Of a stretch of DNA of 64,000 bases, positions 1 through 10,404 are shown in pieces (position 1 is the stretch's first letter; every line of letters begins with the position of its first letter). The translations under genes were made by a program, and so were the position numbers. This stretch comes from Bacillus sp. Bos-x628 (GTDB lineage Bacteria; Bacillota; Bacilli; Bacillales; Bacillaceae). The stretch covers positions 62,001-126,000 of the forward strand of contig NZ_CP159358.1 of assembly GCF_040500475.1 (NCBI RefSeq). The letters run 5' to 3'. Under the pieces are notes generated by a model. That model was given only the letters and a program-made list of their open reading frames with translations, was not told the DNA's origin and made no database searches.

Positions 1-825
1 TATTATCAGACCAATCTTTATCAACCATTCACGCCTCCTCCAAAAAAAGAACATCATGAGAAAAAAGATTACTATCATGAAAAGAAAGATGATGTTCATG
101 AGAAAAAAGACCACAAGGACCATTTTCATCATGAACATAAAGAGCATGAAAAAGATGAGGTGGCTAAGGGATATGATCCGTTCATTCATATTCCACAACA
201 AAAAGAGGAGGGAAAAAACATGGAACATAACAATGACCCAAATCTGCCTAATTTCCCGCAAATGCCGAATGTAGGAGGAGCGAATGTAGGGGGAATGGCT
301 GAAAATAAAGATCATCACCAACATCATCATGAGCAGTATGATCCTTATTATGGTTATGGCAGTTATACGCCGCCTGCTATGTATCCATATCCACAGCAAT
401 TAGTACCTGCTTCACCTATTTTACCGGGTTCAGGATTTTGTTATCCCGTTCAGCCGTATTATCATCATATGATGCCGTATCCTTACCATGCTCAGCCATA
501 CTATCCGGCATATCATGCGCCAGCTTATTATGGAGAAAATTATGAGCATCATGCAAATGATGGACACCATTGGCATCATCATATGCTTCCAAATGCAAAT
601 GCCAACATGAATCAAGGTTTTTATCCAAATGGACCAAATGAAGCGTATGGCAAGGAAGACTGTGGCTGTGATGAGGGCATGAAGCAACAACATCATCAAC
701 CATGGATGGGATATTATCCAAACCCTGTTCCTTATGGACAAATGGGTGCATACCCGCAGCATTCCATGCAACAAAATCCAAATCAATCTGTTTTCGCAAG
801 ACCAGAAGAAGATGAAGAAGATTAG
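1..825 (+). CDS. safA: SafA spore coat morphogenetic protein, C-terminal part (5' end outside window)
   Basis: The reading frame is open from the first base to the TAG at 823, giving 274 codons of a protein whose start lies upstream. The visible part has a charged His/Lys/Glu-rich stretch (about codons 18-55) and then a long Pro/Tyr/His/Met-rich tail with repeated Pro-Tyr pairs. That composition and the position directly before coxA fit the C-terminal region of SafA, which is recruited to the forespore surface by SpoVID and organises the inner coat. The N-terminal LysM domain is not in the window, so the assignment rests on composition and synteny. An internal start at 220 with its own ribosome binding site is listed separately. 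The last residues are acidic. Confidence 0.85.
   Translation, partial: YYQTNLYQPFTPPPKKEHHEKKDYYHEKKDDVHEKKDHKDHFHHEHKEHEKDEVAKGYDPFIHIPQQKEEGKNMEHNNDPNLPNFPQMPNVGGANVGGMAENKDHHQHHHEQYDPYYGYGSYTPPAMYPYPQQLVPASPILPGSGFCYPVQPYYHHMMPYPYHAQPYYPAYHAPAYYGENYEHHANDGHHWHHHMLPNANANMNQGFYPNGPNEAYGKEDCGCDEGMKQQHHQPWMGYYPNPVPYGQMGAYPQHSMQQNPNQSVFARPEEDEED
220..825 (+). CDS. Probable internal translation product of safA (SafA-C30-like)
   Basis: Inside the safA frame an ATG at 220 is preceded by the purine-rich sequence AGAGGAGGG (204-212), about seven bases upstream, a better ribosome binding site than most in this window. It would yield a 201-residue protein made only of the Pro/Tyr/His/Met-rich tail. 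B. subtilis SafA is known to be made both full length and as a shorter C-terminal form (SafA-C30) from an internal start codon. I infer the same arrangement here. Whether this ATG is the equivalent codon needs an alignment. Confidence 0.6.
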   Translation: MEHNNDPNLPNFPQMPNVGGANVGGMAENKDHHQHHHEQYDPYYGYGSYTPPAMYPYPQQLVPASPILPGSGFCYPVQPYYHHMMPYPYHAQPYYPAYHAPAYYGENYEHHANDGHHWHHHMLPNANANMNQGFYPNGPNEAYGKEDCGCDEGMKQQHHQPWMGYYPNPVPYGQMGAYPQHSMQQNPNQSVFARPEEDEED

Positions 826-958
826 TGAACGAAGGGACGATCTCAATCGTTCCTTTTTTTGTTTATAAATGCCAGCTTGTTTTTCCCCTTAACTGTGCAT
901 GCTAAAAAAGAGCCTGTTTTGCGCTCATGAGATTGAATTAGCACAGGGGGTTTTTCGT

Positions 959-1579
959 TTGAAACAAAAATGGCAAACAACGATCGCATTATTGCTTCTT
1001 CCCATTGGTTTAACTGCATGTGGTGCAAATGACAATGCGGGTGTAGATACACGCTATAATCAATCAGGTCAACCTGTTGGTTATCATTCAAATCAACAGT
1101 CGACAGAAAATCATCAAGATCATCAAGGACCAGTTTCCGAGCTCATGGAAGGCATGAGAGAAAATACAACGAATGTTGATAACCGTGCACGTCCTCAAAC
1201 AGATGATCAATCCAGAATGCCGCTCACGGGCGGAGATGGACGCTATAGTCATGGAGACATGAATTATCATCAACAAATGTCGTTCTCTGGATATGATAAA
1301 CAAGAAAATGTTCAGCGTTCAAGAGAAATTGCAAACCGTGTCAATAAAATGAACCACGTGGCAGACTCACAAGTAATGGTAACAGATGAAAATGTGTATA
1401 TTGCCATTAAATCGGATGGACGTCTCACATCAAAGGGAATATCCCAAATAGAAGAAGCAGCAAATCGCTATGCGGATGGAAGATCTGTACAAGTCTTCAA
1501 AGATGAAGGCGTATTTACACGTTTTCGTGACATGAGAAGAACTCAATTTGAAACAGGTCAAACAGGCATGACGCGATAA
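959..1579 (+). CDS. coxA: CoxA spore cortex lipoprotein (YhcN/YlaJ family)
   Basis: Encodes 206 residues. The TTG at 959 is chosen because AGGGGG (945-950) lies eight bases upstream and because translation then begins with a lipoprotein signal: Lys-rich start, Leu-rich core and the lipobox LTAC at about residue 20. The upstream in-frame ATG at 899 would put 20 unlikely residues before the signal. The C-terminal half (REIANRVNKMNHVADSQVMV onward) has the YhcN/YlaJ fold typical of forespore lipoproteins. In B. subtilis CoxA is associated with the spore cortex and its gene follows safA, as here. The middle is Gln/His/Asp-rich and probably disordered. Confidence 0.88.
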   Translation: MKQKWQTTIALLLLPIGLTACGANDNAGVDTRYNQSGQPVGYHSNQQSTENHQDHQGPVSELMEGMRENTTNVDNRARPQTDDQSRMPLTGGDGRYSHGDMNYHQQMSFSGYDKQENVQRSREIANRVNKMNHVADSQVMVTDENVYIAIKSDGRLTSKGISQIEEAANRYADGRSVQVFKDEGVFTRFRDMRRTQFETGQTGMTR

Positions 1580-1594
1580 CAAGTGTTAAAAATG

Positions 1595-1642
1595 AAAAGG
1601 CTAAAGACAGGGTGTTCATGACATTTTGTACTTTAGCCTTTT
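1595..1642 (+). terminator. Terminator after coxA
   Basis: AAAAGGCTAAAG (1595-1606) is complementary to CTTTAGCCTTTT (1631-1642), giving a 12-bp stem with a 24-nt loop and a short T-run at its 3' arm. It lies 16 bases after the coxA stop codon. Confidence 0.6.
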
Positions 1643-1683
1643 CCTTAAAAACCTTAAAAACCTTAAAAACCTTAAAAACCTTA
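1643..1683. repeat. 9-bp tandem repeat, CCTTAAAAA x4 plus a partial copy
   Basis: Four perfect head-to-tail copies of CCTTAAAAA cover 1643-1678 and a fifth begins at 1679 (CCTTA) before the sequence diverges. The array starts right at the end of the coxA terminator and continues its T/A-rich 3' arm. Such a short-unit array is a likely replication-slippage site. No protein reads through it on the plus strand. Confidence 0.85.
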
Positions 1684-1849
1684 ACCCTTAAATAACAGTA
1701 AATTGAATCAGTGGATTTTTGCCAATAATGGATATTCACTTCATTATTATCTAATTCATGACTTTTCTTGTAATGAGAAAGTGTTCTATTGAAATTGTTA
1801 TAGGAAATAGGAACTATTTTCCTGAATGTTCTTTTTTTCATTTTGCACC

Positions 1850-1860
1850 TATGCTACACT
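1850..1860 (+). promoter_or_regulatory. Probable -10 region for thiC
   Basis: TATGCTACACT at 1850-1860 lies about 23 bases before the first conserved base of the TPP riboswitch, the right distance for a sigma-A -10 element. No good -35 is seen at 16-18 bases upstream (the region is T-rich), so the exact hexamer is uncertain. Confidence 0.4.
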
Positions 1861-1882
1861 GATGTGGAAGTAAATAAAAGTA

Positions 1883-1975
1883 ACTAGGGGTGCCCTTTCA
1901 TAGGGCTGAGAGAGAAGTGAGGCTTCTTAACCCTTTGGACCTGATCTGGCTCGTACCAGCGTGGGGAAGTTGAAG
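1883..1975 (+). promoter_or_regulatory. TPP riboswitch (THI element) controlling thiC
   Basis: The canonical thi-box order is present: AGGGGTGCC (1886-1894), GGGCTGAGAG (1903-1912), the ACCCTTTGGACCTGATCTGG block (about 1930-1949) and the closing CGTACCAGCGTGGGGAAG. These form the two helical arms that bind the pyrimidine and pyrophosphate parts of thiamine pyrophosphate. A terminator hairpin follows at 2023 and thiC begins at 2110, so control is by transcription attenuation: ligand binding should turn thiC off. Confidence 0.96.
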
Positions 1976-2022
1976 ATAATACATGAGTCATTGAAATGAC
2001 ATTCATGTTTGTTCTGACGACT

Positions 2023-2053
2023 AACCAGGTTCTAAACAAGAGCCTGGTTTTTT
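2023..2053 (+). terminator. Riboswitch-controlled intrinsic terminator before thiC
   Basis: AACCAGG (2023-2029) pairs with CCTGGTT (2043-2049), and the stem runs directly into TTTT. It lies between the TPP aptamer and the thiC ribosome binding site, the expected place for the expression platform. Confidence 0.85.
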
Positions 2054-2064
2054 GCTGGTGCTGA

Positions 2065-3867
<1,803 letters not shown>

Positions 3868-3872
3868 AAAAG

Positions 3873-3903
3873 AACCTCGCACTCGTTTGGTGCGAGGTTT
3901 TAT
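3873..3903. terminator. Terminator after thiC
   Basis: AACCTCGCAC (3873-3882) and GTGCGAGGTT (3890-3899) form a perfect 10-bp stem with a 7-nt loop followed by TTAT. The minus strand has A-rich sequence on the other side (AAAAAAG before the stem), so it could act in both directions. Confidence 0.9.
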
Positions 3904-4134
3904 AAATCGGATGAAAGCTCTTATGACTACATGAAAGAACGTCCTAAGTGCAATGAACATTCCTTCGATACTCGTTATAAAGGCATCTACTAGTTGAAAC
4001 CACACTGCTTTATTTTCTTTAGACGGTGCTCGGTTTTTCTTCCGTTTCATGAAACACTTTTTAAACAATATACTACATTAAAGTCAGATGAGCGGCTGTT
4101 TTGCAAGAATTTAAACAAAATGTAAACATCTTGT
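3904..4134. other. Intergenic stretch after thiC, no supported gene
   Basis: About 370 bases separate thiC from the next gene. The plus strand shows no ORF with a ribosome binding site. The minus strand stays open from about 4068 into thiC, and its first 50 codons look protein-like, but there is no ribosome binding site and no stop before the shared terminator (see findings). I see no RNA motif here. Confidence 0.4.
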
Positions 4135-4160
4135 GTTTAAAAGCAAAGAAGCAGGGGAAA
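4135..4160 (+). promoter_or_regulatory. Possible sigma-B promoter
   Basis: GTTTAA (4135-4140) and GGGAAA (4155-4160) are separated by 14 bases, close to the sigma-B consensus GTTTAA-N12-14-GGGTAT (the -35 is exact, the -10 matches 4 of 6). It lies 79 bases before the ATG of the 59-residue ORF. This is a by-eye match only. Confidence 0.3.
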
Positions 4161-4238
4161 CGGTTTAAAAAGAGAATGAATGAAAAGAGCTAATCCAATT
4201 CAATTAGCGATCAAGATAAAGTGGAAGGTGATCTTATA

Positions 4239-4418
4239 ATGAAAGTATTTAAGGTAACATTTCATATGAACAATGGGGAAGTGCTTGAGTTCGAGTTGAA
4301 ACGACCAGCTACCTATGATGTGTATAAAAAAATCGAGGAAGCAAATCATTGGTTTAAGCTCAATGATGACATCATCAATCTATTAAATGTTAATAGTATT
4401 CATGTTGAAACAGAATAA
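4239..4418 (+). CDS. Small conserved-looking protein of unknown function (59 aa)
   Basis: ATG at 4239 is preceded by GGAAGGTG (4223-4230) with an eight-base spacer; an in-frame GTG at 4221 lies before this site and is not used. The product reads MKVFKVTFHMNNGEVLEFEL in its first 20 residues, an alternating beta-strand-like pattern, followed by an amphipathic helix and an acidic end. There is no signal peptide or membrane segment. It stands alone between a possible sigma-B promoter and a shared terminator, convergent with the kinase-like gene. I do not recognise the family; a small cytoplasmic beta-alpha protein is all that can be said. Confidence 0.7.
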   Translation: MKVFKVTFHMNNGEVLEFELKRPATYDVYKKIEEANHWFKLNDDIINLLNVNSIHVETE

Positions 4419-4424
4419 AACACC

Positions 4425-4454
4425 AAAAGCCGCTCCTCATTCGAGTGGCTTTTG
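4425..4454. terminator. Bidirectional terminator between convergent genes
   Basis: AAAAGCCGCTC (4425-4435) pairs with GAGTGGCTTTT (4443-4453) with one G-U pair. A-rich sequence precedes and T-rich sequence follows, so the hairpin can end transcription from both the 59-aa ORF and the minus-strand kinase-like gene whose stop codon begins one base away. Confidence 0.75.
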
Positions 4455-5099
4455 TTATGATAAGAAATCATTTCTCTTGGTCATTTGATGACGAAAGAAC
4501 CAGTTCTTTTTATACAAATACGCAATGATTTCAAGCCATAGGCGCGGCGCTTTTTTTGGAAAAAAAGGTTTTTGATAGTAGGCGTAAGCGGCTTTTAAGT
4601 CATCCCATTGATGACATGTTTTCGTTTGTGTAAAGCGAGCGACATCAATTACACGGACGCGACCTTCTTTCGTTAAGATGAGATTACGCAAGTGAATATC
4701 TGAAGGGTTTAACCCTTTCTGACGCGCTTCTTCTAATGCTTCATCCACCTGTTCAATCATATGTTTCTTGATCGGAATCCCTTTTGTCAGGCATTCATAA
4801 AAAGTGTAGCCTTTAATATATTCCATTAAAATATATTGATCACCTGACTCATAAATCGCAGGGTAGTAGGGGGAACCGGAAAGTTTTTCGTAAATCGCTG
4901 CCTCTTTTTGGGCAATCTTTTGACAAGAAGGAAAAAAAACTTTCAGCGCCATCTTCTGGGCGTCTTTTTTGTATGAGAATACATAGGCACTTCTTCCTTT
5001 GCCGCACAGCTCAAGCTCTGTCGGTTTTGTGACAAGCTTATTAAAGCGGTTTTCTTCATGATACTGAATAGATTCGGCTAATCTTTTTGCTTCTGTCAT
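4455..5099 (-). CDS. yrzF: YrzF-like serine/threonine protein kinase homologue
   Basis: Encodes 214 residues, small for a protein kinase. Visible landmarks are a glycine-rich loop GKGRSAYVFSY (about residue 33), the ATP lysine in ALKVF, a hinge-like ILMEYIKG, a catalytic-loop equivalent PSDIHLRNLIL (His and Asn present, the usual HRD aspartate shifted) and a metal-binding position in VIDVARF, where DVA replaces DFG. The C-terminal lobe is short. These features resemble the compact RIO/YrzF-type kinases. ATG at 5099 is preferred over GTG at 5108 because GAAGGTG lies six bases upstream of it. B. subtilis yrzF occupies this neighbourhood. Substrates are not evident. Confidence 0.75.
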   Translation of the reverse strand: MTEAKRLAESIQYHEENRFNKLVTKPTELELCGKGRSAYVFSYKKDAQKMALKVFFPSCQKIAQKEAAIYEKLSGSPYYPAIYESGDQYILMEYIKGYTFYECLTKGIPIKKHMIEQVDEALEEARQKGLNPSDIHLRNLILTKEGRVRVIDVARFTQTKTCHQWDDLKAAYAYYQKPFFPKKAPRLWLEIIAYLYKKNWFFRHQMTKRNDFLS

Positions 5100-5324
5100 G
5101 GATTTCACCTTCTTTGGTATCAGTTTATGCGGCTAAAAACGAATGATGAAAGAACAGAATCATTCAGCATAACGGTGTATTGTATAAAACATAACACTTA
5201 CGAAAGAAGTGTACAATGAATTACTCTTAAAAGAACCAGTTCATTCGATTTGGTTAATGTATAGAAAAATGGGTCAAACTACATATGTCATGAATCGATC
5301 TCATGTTCTAAAGAGGTGTAAATA

Positions 5325-5837
5325 TTGAAAGTGAATAAGAAATGTTTTCTCACAGGACTCATAATGACAAGTATACTTTTCTTCGCAACGGATATGGAAG
5401 GAAAAGAACACTTGCAAAGGCAACCAAAAACAATGACCGTTCAGCTTGAAAAAGTATATTTAGACGGTGATGTGAGTATTGAAAGACATCAAACATCATT
5501 GGAAAAAAGAGAAACATTTTGGAAGCAATATAAAGGCTGGACATTGGTAGAACAAAGAGCAGATTTTGCCCTTTTTAGAAAACAAATGGATGATATCTCT
5601 CCTTTAAGTAAAGCGAACGGATATATCGGATTATCAGAAGGCGGTGTCATTTCAACGTTTCATGGAAGGCCAGATGGCTGGGCGGAGCCTGTTCATCTTT
5701 TTTTTCAAATTGATACGTCCCGTTTAGAAAGTCATGTTGAGGAGCAGTTGCAAAATGGCATTCCTTTTCGCACAAAAGATGAATTTGAGCATGTGCTTGA
5801 GGTGATGAAGCCTTATCGAAATGAAATCTCATATTAG
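5325..5837 (+). CDS. bofC: BofC, intercompartmental checkpoint protein of sporulation
   Basis: Encodes 170 residues from TTG at 5325 with AGAGGTG (5312-5318) upstream. A signal peptide is visible (Lys-rich start, hydrophobic core of about 17 residues), consistent with secretion from the forespore into the intermembrane space. BofC restrains SpoIVB-dependent activation of pro-sigma-K processing. The C-terminal domain contains GYIGLSEGGVISTFHGRPDG, characteristic of the family. In B. subtilis it follows csbX; that gene is absent here and the kinase-like gene lies upstream in the opposite orientation. No clear sigma-G promoter was found by eye. Confidence 0.92.
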   Translation: MKVNKKCFLTGLIMTSILFFATDMEGKEHLQRQPKTMTVQLEKVYLDGDVSIERHQTSLEKRETFWKQYKGWTLVEQRADFALFRKQMDDISPLSKANGYIGLSEGGVISTFHGRPDGWAEPVHLFFQIDTSRLESHVEEQLQNGIPFRTKDEFEHVLEVMKPYRNEISY

Positions 5838-5842
5838 AGAGG

Positions 5843-5884
5843 GAAAAACAGCTTGCTGATGTGAAGACCGCAAGCTGTTTTTCT
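5843..5884 (+). terminator. Terminator after bofC
   Basis: AAAAACAGCTTGC (5844-5856 region) pairs with GCAAGCTGTTTTT (5870-5882): a 13-bp stem ending in a T-run, six bases after the bofC stop. Confidence 0.9.
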
Positions 5885-5910
5885 TGGATTTTTTTCAAAA
5901 AGGTTTTGAG

Positions 5911-5924
5911 CGAACATATGTTAA
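5911..5924. promoter_or_regulatory. LexA (DinR) box upstream of ruvAB
   Basis: CGAACATATGTTAA matches 12 of 14 positions of the Bacillus SOS operator CGAACRNRYGTTYC. It lies 64 bases before the ruvA GTG and just upstream of the probable promoter (TTGCTG at 5931, TACAAT at 5956). ruvAB is a known LexA target in B. subtilis, so damage-inducible control is expected. Confidence 0.8.
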
Positions 5925-5930
5925 CTTTTA

Positions 5931-5961
5931 TTGCTGTTTTCTCTTCGTTTTATGTTACAAT
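5931..5961 (+). promoter_or_regulatory. Probable ruvA promoter
   Basis: TTGCTG (5931-5936) and TACAAT (5956-5961) are 19 bases apart. The spacing is long but the -10 is good and sits 27 bases before the start codon, just downstream of the LexA box. Confidence 0.5.
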
Positions 5962-5987
5962 GAAAAACAGTCAAAGAGGTGAAATCG

Positions 5988-6593
5988 GTGATAGAGTTTG
6001 TGAAAGGGACCATAGATTATGTATGCCCTCATTATGTTGTTATTGAAAACGGCGGAGTAGGATATCAAGTGTATACCCCAAACCCGTTTGTCTTTAAAGT
6101 GAAAAAACAAGAAACCATTTATACGTATCATTACATAAAGGAAGATGCTTTTTCGTTATATGGATTTTCGACAAGAGCAGAAAAAGCGTTGTTTACAAAA
6201 TTGTTAAATGTGACAGGTATTGGGCCAAAGGGCGCACTTGCGATTCTTGCTTCCGGCGATCCTGGATCTGTCATTTCAGCGATAGAACGTGAGGACGAAG
6301 CCTTCCTCATTAAATTCCCTGGCGTTGGCAAAAAAACAGCGCGACAGATCATTCTTGATCTCAAAGGGAAGCTTGCTGATGTGGTGCCGGAAATGATTGG
6401 CAACTTGTTTAACCACGAGGAGGACCCTATCAAGAGGGAGGAACAAACAGCACTAGATGAAGCACTTGAAGCCTTAGGTGTCCTTGGATATGGCGATCGT
6501 GAAATTAAAAAAGTCCTTCCATTATTGAAAGAAGAGAAGAATTTGACAACCGATCAATATGTAAAAAAAGCTTTACAAAAAATGTTGAAATAG
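5988..6593 (+). CDS. ruvA: Holliday junction branch migration protein RuvA
   Basis: Encodes 201 residues, the same length as B. subtilis RuvA. GTG at 5988 is used (MIEFVKGTI) because AAAGAGG (5973-5979) lies eight bases upstream; the in-frame GTG at 5979 overlaps that site. Two helix-hairpin-helix motifs are seen: [13 protein letters not shown] (about residue 75) and [20 protein letters not shown] (about 108). RuvA tetramers hold four-way junctions and load the RuvB motor. The C-terminal domain that contacts RuvB is present. First gene of a ruvA-ruvB-yrzS-queA-tgt-yajC run. Confidence 0.97.
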   Translation: MIEFVKGTIDYVCPHYVVIENGGVGYQVYTPNPFVFKVKKQETIYTYHYIKEDAFSLYGFSTRAEKALFTKLLNVTGIGPKGALAILASGDPGSVISAIEREDEAFLIKFPGVGKKTARQIILDLKGKLADVVPEMIGNLFNHEEDPIKREEQTALDEALEALGVLGYGDREIKKVLPLLKEEKNLTTDQYVKKALQKMLK

Positions 6594-6603
6594 GTGATGT
6601 CTC

Positions 6604-7608
6604 ATGGATGAACGGCTCGTCTCGACTGAAGCAGAAAACCATGAATCAGCCATTGAGCAAAGTCTGCGACCACAGACACTTAGCCAGTATATTGGTCAGC
6701 AAAAAGTAAAGGATAACCTCAGTGTATTTATCGAAGCTGCCCGAATGAGGCAGGAAACGCTAGATCACGTCCTTTTATACGGACCGCCTGGACTTGGGAA
6801 AACTACACTTGCGTCTATCATTGCAAATGAAATGAATGTACAGTTGCGTACGACATCTGGACCTGCCATCGAGCGTCCTGGTGATTTGGCAGCCATCTTG
6901 ACTTCACTTGAACCTGGTGACGTTCTTTTTATTGATGAAATACATCGTCTCCAGCGTTCCATAGAAGAAGTGCTGTATCCAGCGATGGAAGACTTCTGTC
7001 TAGACATCGTTATTGGGAAAGGAGATACAGCACGTTCTGTTCGGCTTGATTTACCACCATTTACACTTGTGGGCGCAACGACACGTGTCGGACTTTTAAC
7101 TGCACCGCTTCGAGACAGGTTTGGCGTACATGCAAGATTGGAATACTATGAGCAAAGAGATTTAGCGCATATCGTTGCACGAACAGCAGAGTTATTTGAT
7201 ATCGGTATTGACATTCGCTCAGCTGAAGAGATTGCGAGACGTTCTAGGGGAACACCGAGGGTAGCCAATCGTTTGCTGAGAAGGGTCAGAGATTTTGCGC
7301 AGGTGCTTGGAAATCATGTCATTACACAGGACATTGCAGAAGATGCACTTGAACGTCTTCAAGTCGATCGCCTTGGGTTAGACCATATTGACCATAAGTT
7401 GCTTTTAAGTATGATTGAGAAGTTTAGAGGCGGTCCTGTTGGACTTGATACGATCTCAGCGACGATTGGAGAAGAATCACATACGATTGAGGATGTGTAC
7501 GAACCGTATCTACTGCAAATTGGGTTCCTGCAAAGAACACCGAGAGGGCGGATCGTCACAAGAGAAGCGTATGAACACTTTCGAATGGAGGGTCCTGCTT
7601 GTGACTGA
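6604..7608 (+). CDS. ruvB: Holliday junction branch migration ATPase RuvB
   Basis: Encodes 334 residues. AAA+ landmarks: Walker [10 protein letters not shown] (about residue 60), Walker [10 protein letters not shown] (about 110), sensor 1 VGATTR (about 157) and the arginine-finger region TAPLRDRFG (about 165), followed by a winged-helix DNA-binding domain ending in [16 protein letters not shown]. RuvB hexamers pull DNA through the RuvA-bound junction. It starts 10 bases after ruvA with GGTGATG upstream and shares the LexA-controlled transcript. Confidence 0.98.
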   Translation: MDERLVSTEAENHESAIEQSLRPQTLSQYIGQQKVKDNLSVFIEAARMRQETLDHVLLYGPPGLGKTTLASIIANEMNVQLRTTSGPAIERPGDLAAILTSLEPGDVLFIDEIHRLQRSIEEVLYPAMEDFCLDIVIGKGDTARSVRLDLPPFTLVGATTRVGLLTAPLRDRFGVHARLEYYEQRDLAHIVARTAELFDIGIDIRSAEEIARRSRGTPRVANRLLRRVRDFAQVLGNHVITQDIAEDALERLQVDRLGLDHIDHKLLLSMIEKFRGGPVGLDTISATIGEESHTIEDVYEPYLLQIGFLQRTPRGRIVTREAYEHFRMEGPACD

Positions 7609-7801
7609 ATTTCCTAAAATATTGATGATCTTAGGTGGCGTCCTTTTTGCCGCAGGTCTTATGTTTCAATTGGTTGGAAAGCTTCCCGGTGATATTTTTG
7701 TGAAAAAAGGGAATGTGACGTTCTTTTTTCCTGTTATTACGTGTATTGTCATTAGCATTGTGCTAACCATTTTATTGAATATATTTGGACGAATGAAATA
7801 A
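7601..7801 (+). CDS. yrzS: DUF2905 small membrane protein YrzS
   Basis: Encodes 66 residues from GTG at 7601, overlapping the end of ruvB by eight bases; GGAGG (7587-7591) lies inside ruvB nine bases upstream. Two transmembrane helices are evident ([20 protein letters not shown] and [20 protein letters not shown]) joined by the conserved loop [16 protein letters not shown], the signature of DUF2905. The long upstream extension of this frame is a shadow of ruvB. B. subtilis carries the same small gene after ruvB. The function is unknown; translational coupling to ruvB is inferred from the overlap. Confidence 0.9.
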   Translation: MTEFPKILMILGGVLFAAGLMFQLVGKLPGDIFVKKGNVTFFFPVITCIVISIVLTILLNIFGRMK

Positions 7802-7835
7802 CATTAACTAGTTAACTACAGAATAGGTGAAGGAA

Positions 7836-8864
7836 ATGAAATTAGAACTATTTGATTTTGATTTACCAGAAAGATTGATTGCACAGGTCCCGCTTGAAAA
7901 GCGAGATGCATCAAGACTGATGGTATTAAATAAAGAGACAGGCGCGATCACACACGCAACATTTTCGCAGATTACTGATTATTTTCACAAGGGTGATTGT
8001 CTCGTCTTAAATAACACACGTGTGCTGCCTGCACGGCTGTTTGGTACAAAGGAAGATACAGGTGCACAAGTGGAAGTTCTTCTGCTAACACAGGAGGAAG
8101 GGGATAGATGGGAGACGCTTGTGAAACCAGCAAAGCGTGTGAAAAAAGGAACAGTCATCACATTTGGTGATGGGCGTTTAAAAGCGGTTTGTACGGAGGA
8201 ATTGGAACATGGCGGAAGAAAAGTCGAATTCCAGTATACAGGTATTTTTTATGAAGTGCTTGAATCGCTTGGAGAAATGCCACTTCCGCCTTATATTAAG
8301 GAGCAGCTTGACGATCGTGAACGCTATCAAACAGTATATTCTAAAGAGGTTGGTTCTGCGGCTGCACCTACTGCTGGTCTTCACTTTACAACAGAACTAT
8401 TAGATGCTTTAAAAGCAAAGGGCGTCCATATCGCTTTTATCACCCTGCATGTAGGACTTGGAACTTTTCGCCCAGTCAGTGCTGAGCACATTGAAGAACA
8501 TGAAATGCATGCAGAGTTTTACGAGATGAATGAAGAAACGGCTGAAGTACTCAATCGAGTCCGCAAAGAAGGAGGCCGCATAATATCGGTTGGAACCACT
8601 TCGACAAGAACACTTGAAACCATTGCAAGTGCGCATGATGGTGTGTTTCACGCATCAAGCGGCTGGACATCTATCTTTATTTATCCTGGCTATACGTTTC
8701 GGGCAATCGACGGAATGATTACCAACTTCCATCTGCCGAAGTCCTCCTTAATTATGCTCGTCAGTGCGTTAGCTGGACGAGAGCATGTGCTACATGCTTA
8801 CAATGAAGCAGTGAAAGAGGAGTATCGATTCTTCAGTTTTGGCGATGCCATGCTGATTCAATAA
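7836..8864 (+). CDS. queA: S-adenosylmethionine:tRNA ribosyltransferase-isomerase QueA
   Basis: Encodes 342 residues, matching the family. QueA transfers and isomerises the ribose of SAM onto preQ1 at tRNA position 34 to make epoxyqueuosine. Family blocks seen include [11 protein letters not shown] at the N-terminus, [28 protein letters not shown] and [14 protein letters not shown] at 7836 follows AGGTG (7825-7829) by six bases; GTG at 7827 overlaps that site. A 12-bp palindrome TTAACTAGTTAA (7804-7815) lies just upstream. Confidence 0.98.
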   Translation: MKLELFDFDLPERLIAQVPLEKRDASRLMVLNKETGAITHATFSQITDYFHKGDCLVLNNTRVLPARLFGTKEDTGAQVEVLLLTQEEGDRWETLVKPAKRVKKGTVITFGDGRLKAVCTEELEHGGRKVEFQYTGIFYEVLESLGEMPLPPYIKEQLDDRERYQTVYSKEVGSAAAPTAGLHFTTELLDALKAKGVHIAFITLHVGLGTFRPVSAEHIEEHEMHAEFYEMNEETAEVLNRVRKEGGRIISVGTTSTRTLETIASAHDGVFHASSGWTSIFIYPGYTFRAIDGMITNFHLPKSSLIMLVSALAGREHVLHAYNEAVKEEYRFFSFGDAMLIQ

Positions 8865-10040
<1,176 letters not shown>

Positions 10041-10086
10041 CACATAAACGAAGGCTTTACAATCTTTTAGAAAGGGGTGAGATAAA

Positions 10087-10353
10087 ATGGATGGTGGTAT
10101 GGGTTCAATCATTATGATTGTTGTCATGTTTGCTGTGCTTTACTTCTTGTTAATCCGTCCACAGCAAAAGCAACAAAAAGCTGTGCGTCAGATGCAGCAA
10201 TCTTTATCAAAAGGCGATAAAATCGTCACAATCGGAGGCTTACACGGTGAGATCGACTCAATCGATGAATCAAAAGTGGTCATCAAAACAAGTGAAAACA
10301 ACCGTTTAACTTTCGACCGTCGTGCTATTAGAGAATTAGTTGATAAAGGCTAA
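10087..10353 (+). CDS. yajC: Preprotein translocase accessory subunit YajC (YrbF)
   Basis: Encodes 88 residues with one N-terminal transmembrane helix (SIIMIVVMFAVLYFLLI) followed by RPQQKQQK and a small basic cytoplasmic domain with the family motif GDKIVTIGGLHGEI. YajC associates with SecDF. AAAGGGGTGAG precedes the ATG at 10087. It is the last gene of the ruvA-to-yajC run, and secDF is 3.3 kb downstream on the same strand. Confidence 0.95.
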   Translation: MDGGMGSIIMIVVMFAVLYFLLIRPQQKQQKAVRQMQQSLSKGDKIVTIGGLHGEIDSIDESKVVIKTSENNRLTFDRRAIRELVDKG

Positions 10354-10374
10354 TCCTTCAATACATAGCAATAG

Positions 10375-10404
10375 AAAAAGAGCGAATTGTACGCTCTTTT
10401 TTTT
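10375..10404. terminator. Bidirectional terminator between yajC and yrzE
   Basis: AAAAAGAGCG (10375-10384) and CGCTCTTTTT (10392-10401) form a perfect 10-bp stem with T-runs on both strands, between two convergent genes. Confidence 0.9.

Noticed and set aside
416..846. Reverse-strand ORFs of 127 and 138 codons opposite safA
   Set aside because: They are shadows of the low-complexity His/Pro/Tyr safA coding sequence, lack ribosome binding sites and have implausible composition.
1643..1683. Could the short direct repeats be a CRISPR array?
   Set aside because: Units are 9 bp, contiguous and without spacers. No cas genes are present.
1515..1841. Reverse-strand 108-codon ORF after coxA
   Set aside because: It runs through the terminator and the 9-bp tandem repeat (giving repeated KVF residues) and has no ribosome binding site.
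7415..7600. Upstream extension of the yrzS frame
   Set aside because: It is an out-of-frame reading of ruvB; the GTG at 7601 with GGAGG upstream is the natural start.
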